Virus record (IMG/VR): IMGVR_UViG_3300007735_000589
Location: 1 to 29,789 of that record
Origin: a virus
Direction: 5' to 3' (one strand)
Length of the DNA stretch: 29,789 nt
The position numbers and the translations under genes were made by a program. Each line of letters starts with the position of its first letter. Position 1 is the stretch's first letter. Under the pieces are notes generated by a model. It did not search any database and was not told the DNA's origin. It saw nothing but the letters and a program-made list of their open reading frames with translations. Positions 15,274-22,319 of this stretch are shown here, piece after piece.

Positions 15274-16590
15274 ATGGCTGACATTCTTAACTCTGCTTTG
15301 ACTGGTGATGCTGATTTTGCTAGTTCTGTTTTTGGCAAAGGCCCAGAACCCACCGAAGCTCCGACCAATGAAACGAAGGAAGTTGCCCAAGAGGAATCTG
15401 CTCCCCTTAAAGAGGAGGCCCAACCCGAAGCGGAGGTCAAAAAGCCCGAACCCAAAGTTGAACCAAAGCCCGAAAAGAAGGCTAAAGCTACAAAAGAAGA
15501 GGCAGCGAAGGTAGTCGAGAAACTTACCGAGACATCCAGCACAAAGGAAGAAAGCAAGAAAGTTGAGTCTTCTGAAGATGATCTTCCTATCAACCCTCAC
15601 TTCCAAGATAAGCTAGTTGCCGACAAACCCGAAGGCGATGATTCTGATAAGGGTGTATCAAGCTGGAAAGAGATCAAGTCTGAAATGAAAAAGGCCCGTG
15701 AGGAGCGGGATCGCTTGAAGGCCGAACTTGAAGCTACCAAGGAAAAGGTTGGAAAATATGAGGGAGAGACCGTCAAATCCCTTCAGGAGGAGCTTGAGTC
15801 ATACAAGACCCGCATGGCTGAACTCAACCGCGAGCTAAAGACCGCCAACTTTGAAAGAAGCCCAGAGTATGTCGAACAGATTAAAAAGCCTCTGGCGGGC
15901 CTTCAAGGCGATTTGAAGGCCATTGCCGAAGCCAATGATGCGGATTTCTCTAAACTTTGGCAGGCCCTGACCGAACCCGATGTCCGCAAGCGCACCGACT
16001 CCCTTGAGGATCTGACTATGGATTTCAAGCGCATGGAGCAGTTGGCTATTGTCAAAATGGCTGATCGTTACCATGAGTTGGCCCAATATCACCACAGGTT
16101 CCAAAACGAGGCCGAATCCTTGGCAGAAGCCGAAGCGGCCCGCAAGGCCCAAGCCGAACAGGAGTTCATCGATAATGATCTTCGCCTCCAGAAGGCATTT
16201 ACGGCCAAGACTTGGACAAACCTTGAGGATCGCTATTCCTTCCTCCAAGAGGTGGATGGGCAGGATGAGTGGAACAGCCATATCCGTAGTGCCAAAAAGG
16301 CCGCATCCGAAACAAACCTTGATCGTCTGTCGGTGGAAGATCGTAGCGCCATCCTTGCAAGGGCTGCTGTTGTACCATTCCTAGAGAGCGCCATCTCCCA
16401 TTATAGCGCCCAACTGGAGAAGATTTCTGCTCAAAAAGATTCCAAGATCAAAGAACTTCAAGAACAATTGGAGGGACTTGTCGGGGCTACGCCAAGCTTG
16501 GGCAAAGCCACTGATACCGATTCATCCAGTGATGATGACGAAGATCCCGATAGCTTGATGAACTTTGGTAGGAGTATTTTGGGACGTTAA
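15274..16590 (+). CDS. capsid scaffolding protein
   Basis: The 438-residue protein is very rich in Glu, Lys and Ala, with a Pro/Glu/Lys-rich stretch (about residues 25-85). Long coiled-coil helices follow (about 130-200, e.g. KKAREERDRLKAELEATKEK), and further helices run to about 410, where an acidic Asp/Ser tail begins before a C-terminal MNFGRSILGR. The absence of cysteine and the high charge fit a scaffold that organises capsid subunits and then leaves the prohead. It lies directly between portal and major capsid, as in many phages. Alternative: an internal core protein that stays in the virion. Confidence 0.75.
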   Translation: MADILNSALTGDADFASSVFGKGPEPTEAPTNETKEVAQEESAPLKEEAQPEAEVKKPEPKVEPKPEKKAKATKEEAAKVVEKLTETSSTKEESKKVESSEDDLPINPHFQDKLVADKPEGDDSDKGVSSWKEIKSEMKKAREERDRLKAELEATKEKVGKYEGETVKSLQEELESYKTRMAELNRELKTANFERSPEYVEQIKKPLAGLQGDLKAIAEANDADFSKLWQALTEPDVRKRTDSLEDLTMDFKRMEQLAIVKMADRYHELAQYHHRFQNEAESLAEAEAARKAQAEQEFIDNDLRLQKAFTAKTWTNLEDRYSFLQEVDGQDEWNSHIRSAKKAASETNLDRLSVEDRSAILARAAVVPFLESAISHYSAQLEKISAQKDSKIKELQEQLEGLVGATPSLGKATDTDSSSDDDEDPDSLMNFGRSILGR

Positions 16591-16802
16591 TAAATTACCT
16601 ATTGACATTAAATAGGAATTAATGTAGCCTTTATCTCAAGACTTGAGTCTGAGTTGGTCGCAGACACCTTGCTGGCGGGTTAGCGCCTTCTCAAAATTTG
16701 TAGCCGTTAATCTCTGGTCGCGGCCCAGAAACCTTAAACCCGAATATTGGGAGCAATCCTGCTATTCAAAAACTAACCTTAAACTAGAAAGAAACTAATA
16801 TC
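16591..16802 (+). promoter_or_regulatory. structured leader before the major capsid gene
   Basis: This 212-base gap is the longest between the scaffold and lysis genes. It holds an inverted repeat CTCAAG-A-CTTGAG (16635-16647), hairpins GTCTG/CAGAC (16647-16665), GGCG/CGCC (16674-16687) and TCTGG/CCAGA (16713-16729), and a direct AACCTTAAAC repeat at 16730 and 16775. No open frame of note is present. It is probably a promoter and 5' leader that raises or times capsid expression; a riboswitch or sRNA cannot be excluded but nothing specific matches. Confidence 0.5.
16602..16630 (+). promoter_or_regulatory. possible promoter for the capsid gene
   Basis: TTGACA (16602-16607) matches the sigma70 -35 consensus exactly. 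A 17-base spacer leads to TAGCCT (16625-16630), a weak -10. It would start transcription about 165 bases before the capsid ATG, giving the structured leader. The poor -10 and lack of host data keep confidence low. Confidence 0.3.
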
Positions 16803-18059
16803 ATGTCAGCACCTGTTGCTACAAGCTGCGAAGCGATCAACGACAATTTCCAAAGGGAAACTAATCGTATCGCTCTCGGCACTTACCGTTTGGGTCTCTA
16901 TAAAGATCCTTATCTCCGTTTCGTTACCCAGTCGGCCTTCCCCGACAATATGGGTAGCGTCATCAAAAACACCATCTCCCAGCGCACTCTTGCCACTGGA
17001 AGCGGATGGACTGATGTTGGCGTCAGCAATGGCTCGTCCACCGATGCCTGCTTGGCCCCTGTCAAAACTGTTGGCTATGCCTTCGATCAGAAGCAGTTCA
17101 ATCTTCGCCATCAAGCGATTGAGTCGAACTGGATCTGCTTGGAAGACGTTCGCACCTCGGCGTTCCCGATTGACGATGTCAACAACTACATCAAGATCCT
17201 TGCCGATAACGTCAACGTCGAATGGACGAAGCGTTACGACAACGACTATCTCCTAGGAGCTAGCGACGCTGGCACTTTGCTCAGTGTAGAACCTGGCCTC
17301 GACGACAGCGGCACTGCCACTGTTACCAGCGATCTCGCTACCATCACGGGAACGGCTGCTCCCACGAGCGTCCTGACTCTTGGTGTGCTGCGTGAGATCT
17401 ATGATCGTCTGTATCAGGACAACGCTGGCGATGACGGTGATGCGGTCTCCGATGACGGCTCGCCTGTCTTCAACGTGTTCTCCGAACGCGCTACGATTGA
17501 GAACCTGATCAAACTCAACGCTGATGTCCGTCAGGATATCCGCTGGAGTGATCGCGTTAACGATCTGCTTGGTGCAAACGGCTCCTCGCTCCTGCCCCGC
17601 AAGAGCTATGGTGGCTATGTGTTCCACAGCCGCCCGTTCCCGAAACGCTTCAACGACAACGGCTCTGGTGGCTTTGTCGAAGTTGCCCCTTATGTCGCCA
17701 CCACTGGTGCGACCAAGGGAACGAAATATACCATCAACCCCGCCTACAAGGCCGCGAAGTACACCTCCACGGTTATCTTCCACCCGAAGGCGATGGAGTG
17801 GCTCGTCCCGAACCCCAACATCAAAGTTGGTAAGCTGACTTATGATGCTCAGAACTATCGCGGAGACTTCCGCTGGGTCAACGAGTATGATAAGCATTGC
17901 AACCCTGATCGCAACAGCGGTTACTGGCGTGCGAAGATGGCATGCGCGGTGAAACAGGTGTTCCCCCAGTGGGCCTACTACCTGATCCACTTGCGCTGCA
18001 ACTTGGCCAATGACCTCGTTGCTTGCGCCAGCGGTTCTGGCTACGGGTATCTCAGTTAA
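16803..18059 (+). CDS. major capsid protein
   Basis: The 418-residue protein begins MSAPVATSCEAINDNFQRET. It has a mix of beta strands and Gly/Asp/Asn-rich loops (e.g. DDSGTATVTSDLATITGTAA, NDNGSGGFVEVAPYVA) and a C-terminal YWRAKMACAVKQVFPQWAYYL region. Codons look biased to C-ending forms compared with the neighbours, as expected for a very highly expressed gene. It lies after the scaffold with a dedicated leader and a hairpin after it. The assignment to an HK97-like fold is inferred by context and size; no single motif proves it. Confidence 0.75.
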   Translation: MSAPVATSCEAINDNFQRETNRIALGTYRLGLYKDPYLRFVTQSAFPDNMGSVIKNTISQRTLATGSGWTDVGVSNGSSTDACLAPVKTVGYAFDQKQFNLRHQAIESNWICLEDVRTSAFPIDDVNNYIKILADNVNVEWTKRYDNDYLLGASDAGTLLSVEPGLDDSGTATVTSDLATITGTAAPTSVLTLGVLREIYDRLYQDNAGDDGDAVSDDGSPVFNVFSERATIENLIKLNADVRQDIRWSDRVNDLLGANGSSLLPRKSYGGYVFHSRPFPKRFNDNGSGGFVEVAPYVATTGATKGTKYTINPAYKAAKYTSTVIFHPKAMEWLVPNPNIKVGKLTYDAQNYRGDFRWVNEYDKHCNPDRNSGYWRAKMACAVKQVFPQWAYYLIHLRCNLANDLVACASGSGYGYLS

Positions 18060-18081
18060 CAGTTAGATTCCCTTCATCAAG

Positions 18082-18111
18082 GCTTGCCTCGGAGTAAAAT
18101 CTGAGGCAAGC
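18082..18111 (+). terminator. hairpin after the capsid gene
   Basis: GCTTGCCTC (18082-18090) pairs perfectly with GAGGCAAGC (18103-18111). Two more inner pairs (one G-U) give an 11-base stem and an 8-base loop. There is no T run after it, so it is more likely a processing or stabilising hairpin at the end of the capsid message, or a weak attenuator, than a full terminator. Confidence 0.55.
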
Positions 18112-18134
18112 TCTATGAGAGGAAATAACTTATT

Positions 18135-18392
18135 ATGAAAATCGAAAAACCCGAAAACTACGAATTGCCCGCCGATGTCAAAGACGGCGAAACCTTTGAA
18201 GAACTCGTCACCTTCAAGGTCGAGGGCGAATACCTCGTCCCGACCATGATTGCTGGTGTTGAGATCGCTTCTGAAGATGACAGCGAGAAGTCCATGGCCG
18301 AGAACGCCACCCCCGAAGAAGAGGCTGCTGCCTCCGAAATGGAGAAGGCTCCGATGAGGGGAATGGGTCGCCGCATCATGGGCATGGCTTAG
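18135..18392 (+). CDS. small acidic protein after capsid
   Basis: The 85-residue protein starts MKIEKPENYELPADVKDGE. It is strongly acidic to about residue 75 (EDDSEKSMAENATPEEEAAA), then ends in a basic Met/Gly/Arg tail (PMRGMGRRIMGMA). A Glu-rich helix and a basic end might bind the capsid or DNA, e.g. as head decoration or a portal plug, but nothing identifies it. It lies between the capsid hairpin and the next virion-like gene and uses a weak Shine-Dalgarno (gagaggaa, about 9 bases upstream). Confidence 0.55.
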   Translation: MKIEKPENYELPADVKDGETFEELVTFKVEGEYLVPTMIAGVEIASEDDSEKSMAENATPEEEAAASEMEKAPMRGMGRRIMGMA

Positions 18393-18414
18393 TTGGGTTA
18401 GGGTTCCATAGGCT

Positions 18415-18810
18415 ATGGCCCTTCCCACACTAGACGCTACCTTCGCTTCGCTAGCAGATCTGCCCCGCAAGCAGATGTTGGCCAAGTGGATTATTACACA
18501 ACTTGCCGATGGAACAATTGCGGACTATTGCACCCTTCCAGAGCATTACCTTTGGGCCAAAATAGCAGCGGCTCATAGTGCTGGGCTTTCAGAGCAAGAT
18601 TATATTTCACTTCCAAAAAAATATATATGGAGTGACATTTACAATATATTTTCTGGATCAAGTGGCCAGCATATTGACTGGAGTGAAAATGTGGCCTTGG
18701 GTCATATTGCTGCCGCACTTCGTGGAGACACAGGAAATCCAGCCAACCTAGCGACCTATATCGATTGGCCTTGGAGGTATAAGGTAACTTCTATTATTCT
18801 GGCAGTATGA
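18415..18810 (+). CDS. hypothetical virion-like protein
   Basis: This 131-residue protein begins MALPTLDATFASLADLPRKQ. It is helical, with an aromatic/Leu middle (TLPEHYLWAKIAAAHSAGLS, SLPKKYIWSDIYNIFSG) and a C-terminal AALRGDTGNPANLATYIDWP followed by WRYKVTSIILAV. The (x)LP(E/K)xYxW motif appears twice (about 41-47 and 66-71), suggesting an internal duplication. Such a protein beside the capsid gene may be a neck or head-completion protein. No recognised family. Its stop overlaps the next start (ATGA). Confidence 0.6.
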   Translation: MALPTLDATFASLADLPRKQMLAKWIITQLADGTIADYCTLPEHYLWAKIAAAHSAGLSEQDYISLPKKYIWSDIYNIFSGSSGQHIDWSENVALGHIAAALRGDTGNPANLATYIDWPWRYKVTSIILAV

Positions 18811-19079
18811 GCATCCAACCAGTCCGTAATGAAAGAGGGGTCAGGCTCACCATGAGTGAGTTGATTGCGGGCGTGGCTCTTATTATTACAGCATTTTCGG
18901 CCCTCAATGGATGGATAGTCCTTCCAGAACAGATGAGGGCGGTGCAGGGCAATGACGCCAAACAAGATGCGAAGATTGAGCTTATCCAAAGGGATGCCCA
19001 GACTCGCAGCGAGACGCTGGCTCGCATTGACGAACGCACACAAAGAATCGAAGAATACTTGCAATCCAAGGGATTCTGA
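18807..19079 (+). CDS. small membrane protein with coiled coil (holin/spanin-like)
   Basis: The 90-residue protein has one membrane segment (about 16-40, SELIAGVALIITAFSALNGW) and a charged, Gln/Arg-rich coiled coil (about 41-86, ending RIEEYLQSKGF). One-helix proteins with a periplasmic coiled coil resemble inner-membrane spanins or small holin-associated proteins. It opens a run of three small membrane proteins before the endolysin, so a lysis role is likely. Which member is the holin cannot be told from sequence alone. Start overlaps the previous stop (ATGA). Confidence 0.65.
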   Translation: MSIQPVRNERGVRLTMSELIAGVALIITAFSALNGWIVLPEQMRAVQGNDAKQDAKIELIQRDAQTRSETLARIDERTQRIEEYLQSKGF

Positions 19080-19094
19080 CCTAGCTTACTAGCC

Positions 19095-19376
19095 ATGAAA
19101 TCATTCTTAGCAAAACTCGCTGGCATCCCTTCCATCATCTGGAACTTCTATACTCCCATTCTCAAACAACTCATTGCCGATGGGGTGGCATCACTGCTTC
19201 CGCTGGCTCTTGATATTGTTCGCGATCTGGCTGATACTGACAAAACTGGAAGTCAAAAGCGCGAGGCCGCAGTCAAAGCTCTGACTAAAGCCGCTGTCCG
19301 CAATGGCATCGATGCTTCCGAATCTCTGATCCGCTTCACTATTGAATCGGCAGTCCAGAAACTAAAAGACGAATGA
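19095..19376 (+). CDS. holin-like protein (LLH-holin resemblance)
   Basis: This 93-residue protein starts MKSFLAKLAGIPSIIWNFYT. A hydrophobic part (about 9-45) is followed by GSQKREAAVKALTKAA, then NGIDASESLIRFTIESAVQKLK. The (K)R..A...L......G(I/V).....I...IE.AV..LK pattern is that of the Phage_holin_6/LLH holin family. The stop overlaps the next ATG. It is one of three candidate holins in the cassette; the family match is by eye. Confidence 0.55.
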   Translation: MKSFLAKLAGIPSIIWNFYTPILKQLIADGVASLLPLALDIVRDLADTDKTGSQKREAAVKALTKAAVRNGIDASESLIRFTIESAVQKLKDE

Positions 19377-19720
19377 AAAATAAGATCCTAGCATTTCTGG
19401 TCAGCAAGGCTGGCGGAATCATCACTCCCATTGTCGCCACTTTGGTGGCTTCGGTTGTGGCCAAACTGGCAATGTTTGATCCCAAGCTGGCCGAGACAGT
19501 CGATCAAGTTTCACTCACTGGGTTCATCGTCGCCCTCATTCTTTCGGCAGTCAACTACTTCACCAATGAGGCCAATGCCTCTGGCATCAAGAAGATCCAA
19601 GCTTTGGTCAATACTGACGAAGATGGTGTGGCTGGCCCCGTTACCTACACTGAGGTTCGCCGCGCCATTGAAATCCCGAAAGCCAAGAAACCCGCTTGTA
19701 GCCGCAAGAAGAAACGGTGA
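19373..19720 (+). CDS. membrane protein with peptidoglycan-binding-like tail
   Basis: The 115-residue protein has two hydrophobic segments (about 16-34, ITPIVATLVASVVAKLAMF, and 47-63, LTGFIVALILSAVNYFT), fitting a holin hairpin. The next segment, ASGIKKIQALVNTDEDGVAGP followed by VTYTEVRRAI, matches the core of a PG_binding_1 domain (I..IQ..V....DG..GP.T). A basic tail (KKPACSRKKKR) ends it. The combination suggests a holin or anchor that also touches peptidoglycan. The stop overlaps the next gene's GTG. Confidence 0.6.
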   Translation: MKNKILAFLVSKAGGIITPIVATLVASVVAKLAMFDPKLAETVDQVSLTGFIVALILSAVNYFTNEANASGIKKIQALVNTDEDGVAGPVTYTEVRRAIEIPKAKKPACSRKKKR

Positions 19721-19896
19721 AATCACTCTCCCATGAAACCCTCAAAGCAATATTCTCAAAGCCCGCAACTCAAGAAGATCGCAGAAGTTTCTTTGTACGC
19801 CTTGTCCGTTCCCTCCGATTCTATGCCAAAGGCAAGCGGAGCAATGATGGAAAAACTTCCCTCACCATCGGAATCAGAGGTGGAGCGGATTTCTAG
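19717..19896 (+). CDS. small basic protein between holin and endolysin (GTG start)
   Basis: A 59-residue frame starts at GTG 19717, overlapping the previous stop as GTGA, and ends at TAG 19896. It reads MKSLSHETLKAIFSKPATQE, then a basic RRSFFVRLVRSLRFYAKGKR segment and SLTIGIRGGADF. Codon use and the exact GTGA overlap make it more credible than the alternative frame at 19733, which gives a Ser/Pro-rich peptide. The basic amphipathic middle could bind membranes or nucleic acid. No family recognised. Confidence 0.55.
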   Translation: MKSLSHETLKAIFSKPATQEDRRSFFVRLVRSLRFYAKGKRSNDGKTSLTIGIRGGADF

Positions 19897-19934
19897 GAAC
19901 TGGGATATTGGACGCCGCCGTTGCGGCTGGTAAG

Positions 19935-20516
19935 ATGACAAGTAGCGAAATCATGGCCATGCAAAAGGCCATTGGTGTTACGCAGGATGGATGGTGGGGG
20001 CCGAAGTCGATAGAGGCTTGCAAGAGGTATCTGAAGAAGATGATGCCTTCTCCCCATCCTTGGCCAGCACCAGATCAATCCTCAATGGATAAGTTTTACG
20101 GCCCAGTGGGTAATGTTGAAACAGTTGGGGTTCCCATCCCATTTAAGATGTATCTTTACGATGGGCCTTCCATGGTCAAATCCATAACCGTCCACAAGAA
20201 GGTTGCATCCAGTTTTTCCCGTGTTCTTGATTCCATAAAATCCCGCTACCCCACAGACGAGGAAAGGACACAGGCTGGAATCAACAAGTTCTTTGGAAGT
20301 TATGTGGTTCGTCCCATGAGGGGTGGCAGGGCTTGGAGTAAACACGCTTGGGCTGTGGCCATTGATTTTGATGCCAATCGCAATGGACTCAATACAAGCT
20401 GGCCGACAAAAGCCAAGATGCCACTGGGGGTTATGGAATGCTTTGCAAAAGAGGGGTGGTTGAATTTAGGCTGGACAATAGGTCGCGATTCCATGCATTT
20501 TCAGGCGACTCAATAG
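19935..20516 (+). CDS. endolysin: PG-binding plus M15 peptidase
   Basis: The 193-residue protein has an N-terminal PG_binding_1-like domain (about 4-34, MAMQKAIGVTQDGWWGPKSI). A C-terminal M15/VanY-type metallopeptidase carries AWSKHAWAVAIDFD (133-146, zinc ligands H137 and D144) and RDSMHFQ (184-190, H188). It would cleave peptide cross-bridges in the cell wall at lysis. ATG 19935 was chosen. An in-frame TTG at 19908 has an AGGA about ten bases before it and would add nine residues (LDAAVAAGK), so it remains possible. No signal peptide is present, so it depends on the adjacent holin. It follows a run of three membrane proteins, the usual lysis order. Confidence 0.85.
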   Translation: MTSSEIMAMQKAIGVTQDGWWGPKSIEACKRYLKKMMPSPHPWPAPDQSSMDKFYGPVGNVETVGVPIPFKMYLYDGPSMVKSITVHKKVASSFSRVLDSIKSRYPTDEERTQAGINKFFGSYVVRPMRGGRAWSKHAWAVAIDFDANRNGLNTSWPTKAKMPLGVMECFAKEGWLNLGWTIGRDSMHFQATQ

Positions 20517-20519
20517 TTT

Positions 20520-20684
20520 ATGGATAATAGCAGTAACAAACCTCCTAAACCCCGAAATAAACCCCGCCACCAGAAACCCAAAGAAGAAGTCTGCTACTAC
20601 TGTGGCGGAAAAGAATTTGAACGCTTTCACGCGGGCCATGTCGGAGTAATCAGGGTATGCAAAAACTGCCGAGAGGAACAATAG
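20520..20684 (+). CDS. mini zinc-ribbon protein
   Basis: A 54-residue frame starts at ATG 20520, three bases after the endolysin stop, and ends at TAG 20684. After a basic, Pro-rich start (NKPPKPRNKPRHQKPK), it has CYYC (25-28) and CKNC (47-50), the two knuckles of a treble-clef or zinc ribbon. Such miniature proteins bind nucleic acid or regulate transcription in phages. The compact CxxC-x18-CxxC spacing and tight packing support a real gene. Confidence 0.65.
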   Translation: MDNSSNKPPKPRNKPRHQKPKEEVCYYCGGKEFERFHAGHVGVIRVCKNCREEQ

Positions 20685-20687
20685 GCC

Positions 20688-20942
20688 ATGGCAGAGCATT
20701 GCCCGAAATCCCAAGAGGTATTGAATCGTCTGGTCAGGGAACTTATCGAACACTTCGATTCGGGAATTGTGATAGTTACATTTCAAGAGGGCGGAACCAC
20801 TAAAAATGGATTCATCAAATTCGGCAATGACTACACAGTCGAAGGAATAGTTGCCAACATCCACGACATACTCTATGGTCAGGAAGAAGATGATGACGAC
20901 GAAGGTGGAGAGCCTTTGAAGAAAGCCATCAAAGTCGTTTAA
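20688..20942 (+). CDS. hypothetical acidic protein
   Basis: The 84-residue protein starts MAEHCPKSQEVLNRLVRELI. A helix is followed by beta strands (IVIVTFQEGGTTKNGFIKFG), then a helix (VEGIVANIHDILYG) and an acidic run (EEDDDDEGGEP). The start is three bases after the zinc-ribbon stop. It resembles small phage alpha/beta proteins of unknown role; no motif identifies it. Confidence 0.55.
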   Translation: MAEHCPKSQEVLNRLVRELIEHFDSGIVIVTFQEGGTTKNGFIKFGNDYTVEGIVANIHDILYGQEEDDDDEGGEPLKKAIKVV

Positions 20943-20954
20943 TTTACACACACA

Positions 20955-21563
20955 ATGAAACTATATTTATGTGGCCCCATGACTGGGTATACCGATCTCA
21001 ATCACCCTGCTTTTTACAAGGCTGAAACCCACCTTATGTCCATGATGTATGATGTGGTCAATCCTGCCAGAATGGACGAGGAATTGGGTTTAGACCCCCA
21101 TAGAGGGGTAATGGAGCCAGAGTTCCTAAAAGACGCTGTAAAACGCGATCTGGAGGCCGTAATGGCCTGTGATGGACTTGCCTTACTCCCCGATTGGGAG
21201 AAATCCAAGGGGGCTAGGGCTGAACTGGCGGTGGCCCAGTGGTTGGGAAAGCCAGCCTATCTCTATCCATCAATGGTGGAGCTTGGTAAAGAGTCCATGC
21301 TTGATGAGGCAAAGCGCCTCACCTCAAATGACAGGCAAAAGAACTACGGCCATCCCAAGGACAACTTCAAGCGGACTGCCGATTTTTGGAATACCTACCT
21401 ATCCAGCCGCAAAAATCCCGAAGCAGAGATAACCAATGAGGATGTGGCTTGGATGATGGTGTTGCTCAAGATAGGACGCGATCTGAATAAGCCGACTAGA
21501 GACAACCTTGTGGATGCTATTGGCTACACCAGAACCCTAGCCATGATTCGCAATCTTGAATAG
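20955..21563 (+). CDS. DUF4406-DUF6378 fusion, nucleotide-metabolism-like
   Basis: Residues 1-110 match DUF4406: KLYLCGPMTGYTDLNHPAFY, DVVNPARMDEELG, then CDGLALLPDWEKSKGARAEL and AQWLGKPAYLY. DUF4406 has a nucleoside 2-deoxyribosyltransferase-like fold. Residues 115-202 match DUF6378: DEAKRLTSNDRQKNYGHPKD, NFKRTADFWNTYL, then MMVLLKIGRDLNKPTRDNLV and DAIGYTRTL. Both domains recur in phages, together or separately, and suggest salvage or breakdown of nucleotides, but the reaction is not proven. It belongs to a run with an exonuclease, fitting nucleic-acid metabolism. Confidence 0.8.
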   Translation: MKLYLCGPMTGYTDLNHPAFYKAETHLMSMMYDVVNPARMDEELGLDPHRGVMEPEFLKDAVKRDLEAVMACDGLALLPDWEKSKGARAELAVAQWLGKPAYLYPSMVELGKESMLDEAKRLTSNDRQKNYGHPKDNFKRTADFWNTYLSSRKNPEAEITNEDVAWMMVLLKIGRDLNKPTRDNLVDAIGYTRTLAMIRNLE

Positions 21564-21568
21564 ATTTT

Positions 21569-22318
21569 ATGAAAACCAACAGACGAAGGCTGTTTTTCGA
21601 CATCGAAACCAGCCCTAATGTAGTCCTGTCTTGGAGGACGGGCCACGAGCTAACCATCCCCCACGACAACATACTAGAGGAGAGGGCCATCATCTGTATC
21701 TGCTGGAAGTGGGAGGGAGAGGATAAGGTCGATAGTTTGACTTGGGATCGTCGCCACTGCGACAAGAAGATGCTGAAGGAATTTATTCCCATCATCAATT
21801 CGGCAGACGAGGCCATTGGTCACAACTCGGATCGCTATGATCTGAAATGGCTGAAGACCCGCTGTCTCTACCATCGAATCCCGATGTATCCCAACTATAC
21901 AACCTTGGACACGCTCAAGATGGCCAAGGGGCAATTCCTCTTCAATAGCAACAAGCTGGACTATATAGCCAAGTTTTTAGGATTTGGAGGGAAGATGGAG
22001 ACTGGTGGATTTGACCTGTGGAAGGCTATTGTCTTGGATAATTGCCGAGAAAGCCTCAACAAGATGGTGGCCTACTGCCAGAAGGATGTGGTGCTGCTTG
22101 AGCGAGTCTACCAAGAACTTCGCACCTACGCTCCCCATAAATTCCACTATGGGGTGGCCTATGGAGGGGAGAAGAGCGACTGTCCGAATTGCGAGTCAGC
22201 CCGAACTCGCATCAGCAAAACAATTACCACAGCCAGAGGAATAATCAAGCGCCAGATGAAGTGTAAGGACTGCGGGTCTTATTTTACTATAAGCGATAAG
22301 GCTTATTCGCAGAGCTAG
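21569..22318 (+). CDS. DnaQ-like 3'-5' exonuclease with zinc ribbon
   Basis: The 249-residue protein has a DEDD-type RNase H-like exonuclease: FFDIETSP (9-16, D11/E13), AIGHNSDRYDLKWL (82-95, D91) and AYCQKDVVLLERVY (168-181, D173). The C-terminal part has CPNC (205-208) and CKDC (232-235) with a basic ARTRISKTITTARGIIKRQ linker, a zinc ribbon. Exonucleases of this family degrade DNA or RNA; phage examples serve replication or host DNA breakdown. The zinc ribbon probably guides binding. The gene ends one base before the convergent zinc-ribbon gene's end. Confidence 0.8.
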   Translation: MKTNRRRLFFDIETSPNVVLSWRTGHELTIPHDNILEERAIICICWKWEGEDKVDSLTWDRRHCDKKMLKEFIPIINSADEAIGHNSDRYDLKWLKTRCLYHRIPMYPNYTTLDTLKMAKGQFLFNSNKLDYIAKFLGFGGKMETGGFDLWKAIVLDNCRESLNKMVAYCQKDVVLLERVYQELRTYAPHKFHYGVAYGGEKSDCPNCESARTRISKTITTARGIIKRQMKCKDCGSYFTISDKAYSQS

Positions 22319-22319
22319 T

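Noticed and set aside
17253-17990. Minus-strand 245-residue frame opposite the capsid gene
   Set aside because: The capsid gene's strong codon bias keeps this antisense frame open; the peptide is Val/Arg/Ile-rich without a coherent pattern.
19733-19933. Plus-strand 66-residue frame between holin and endolysin
   Set aside because: The GTG frame at 19717 overlaps the prior stop exactly and gives a better protein.
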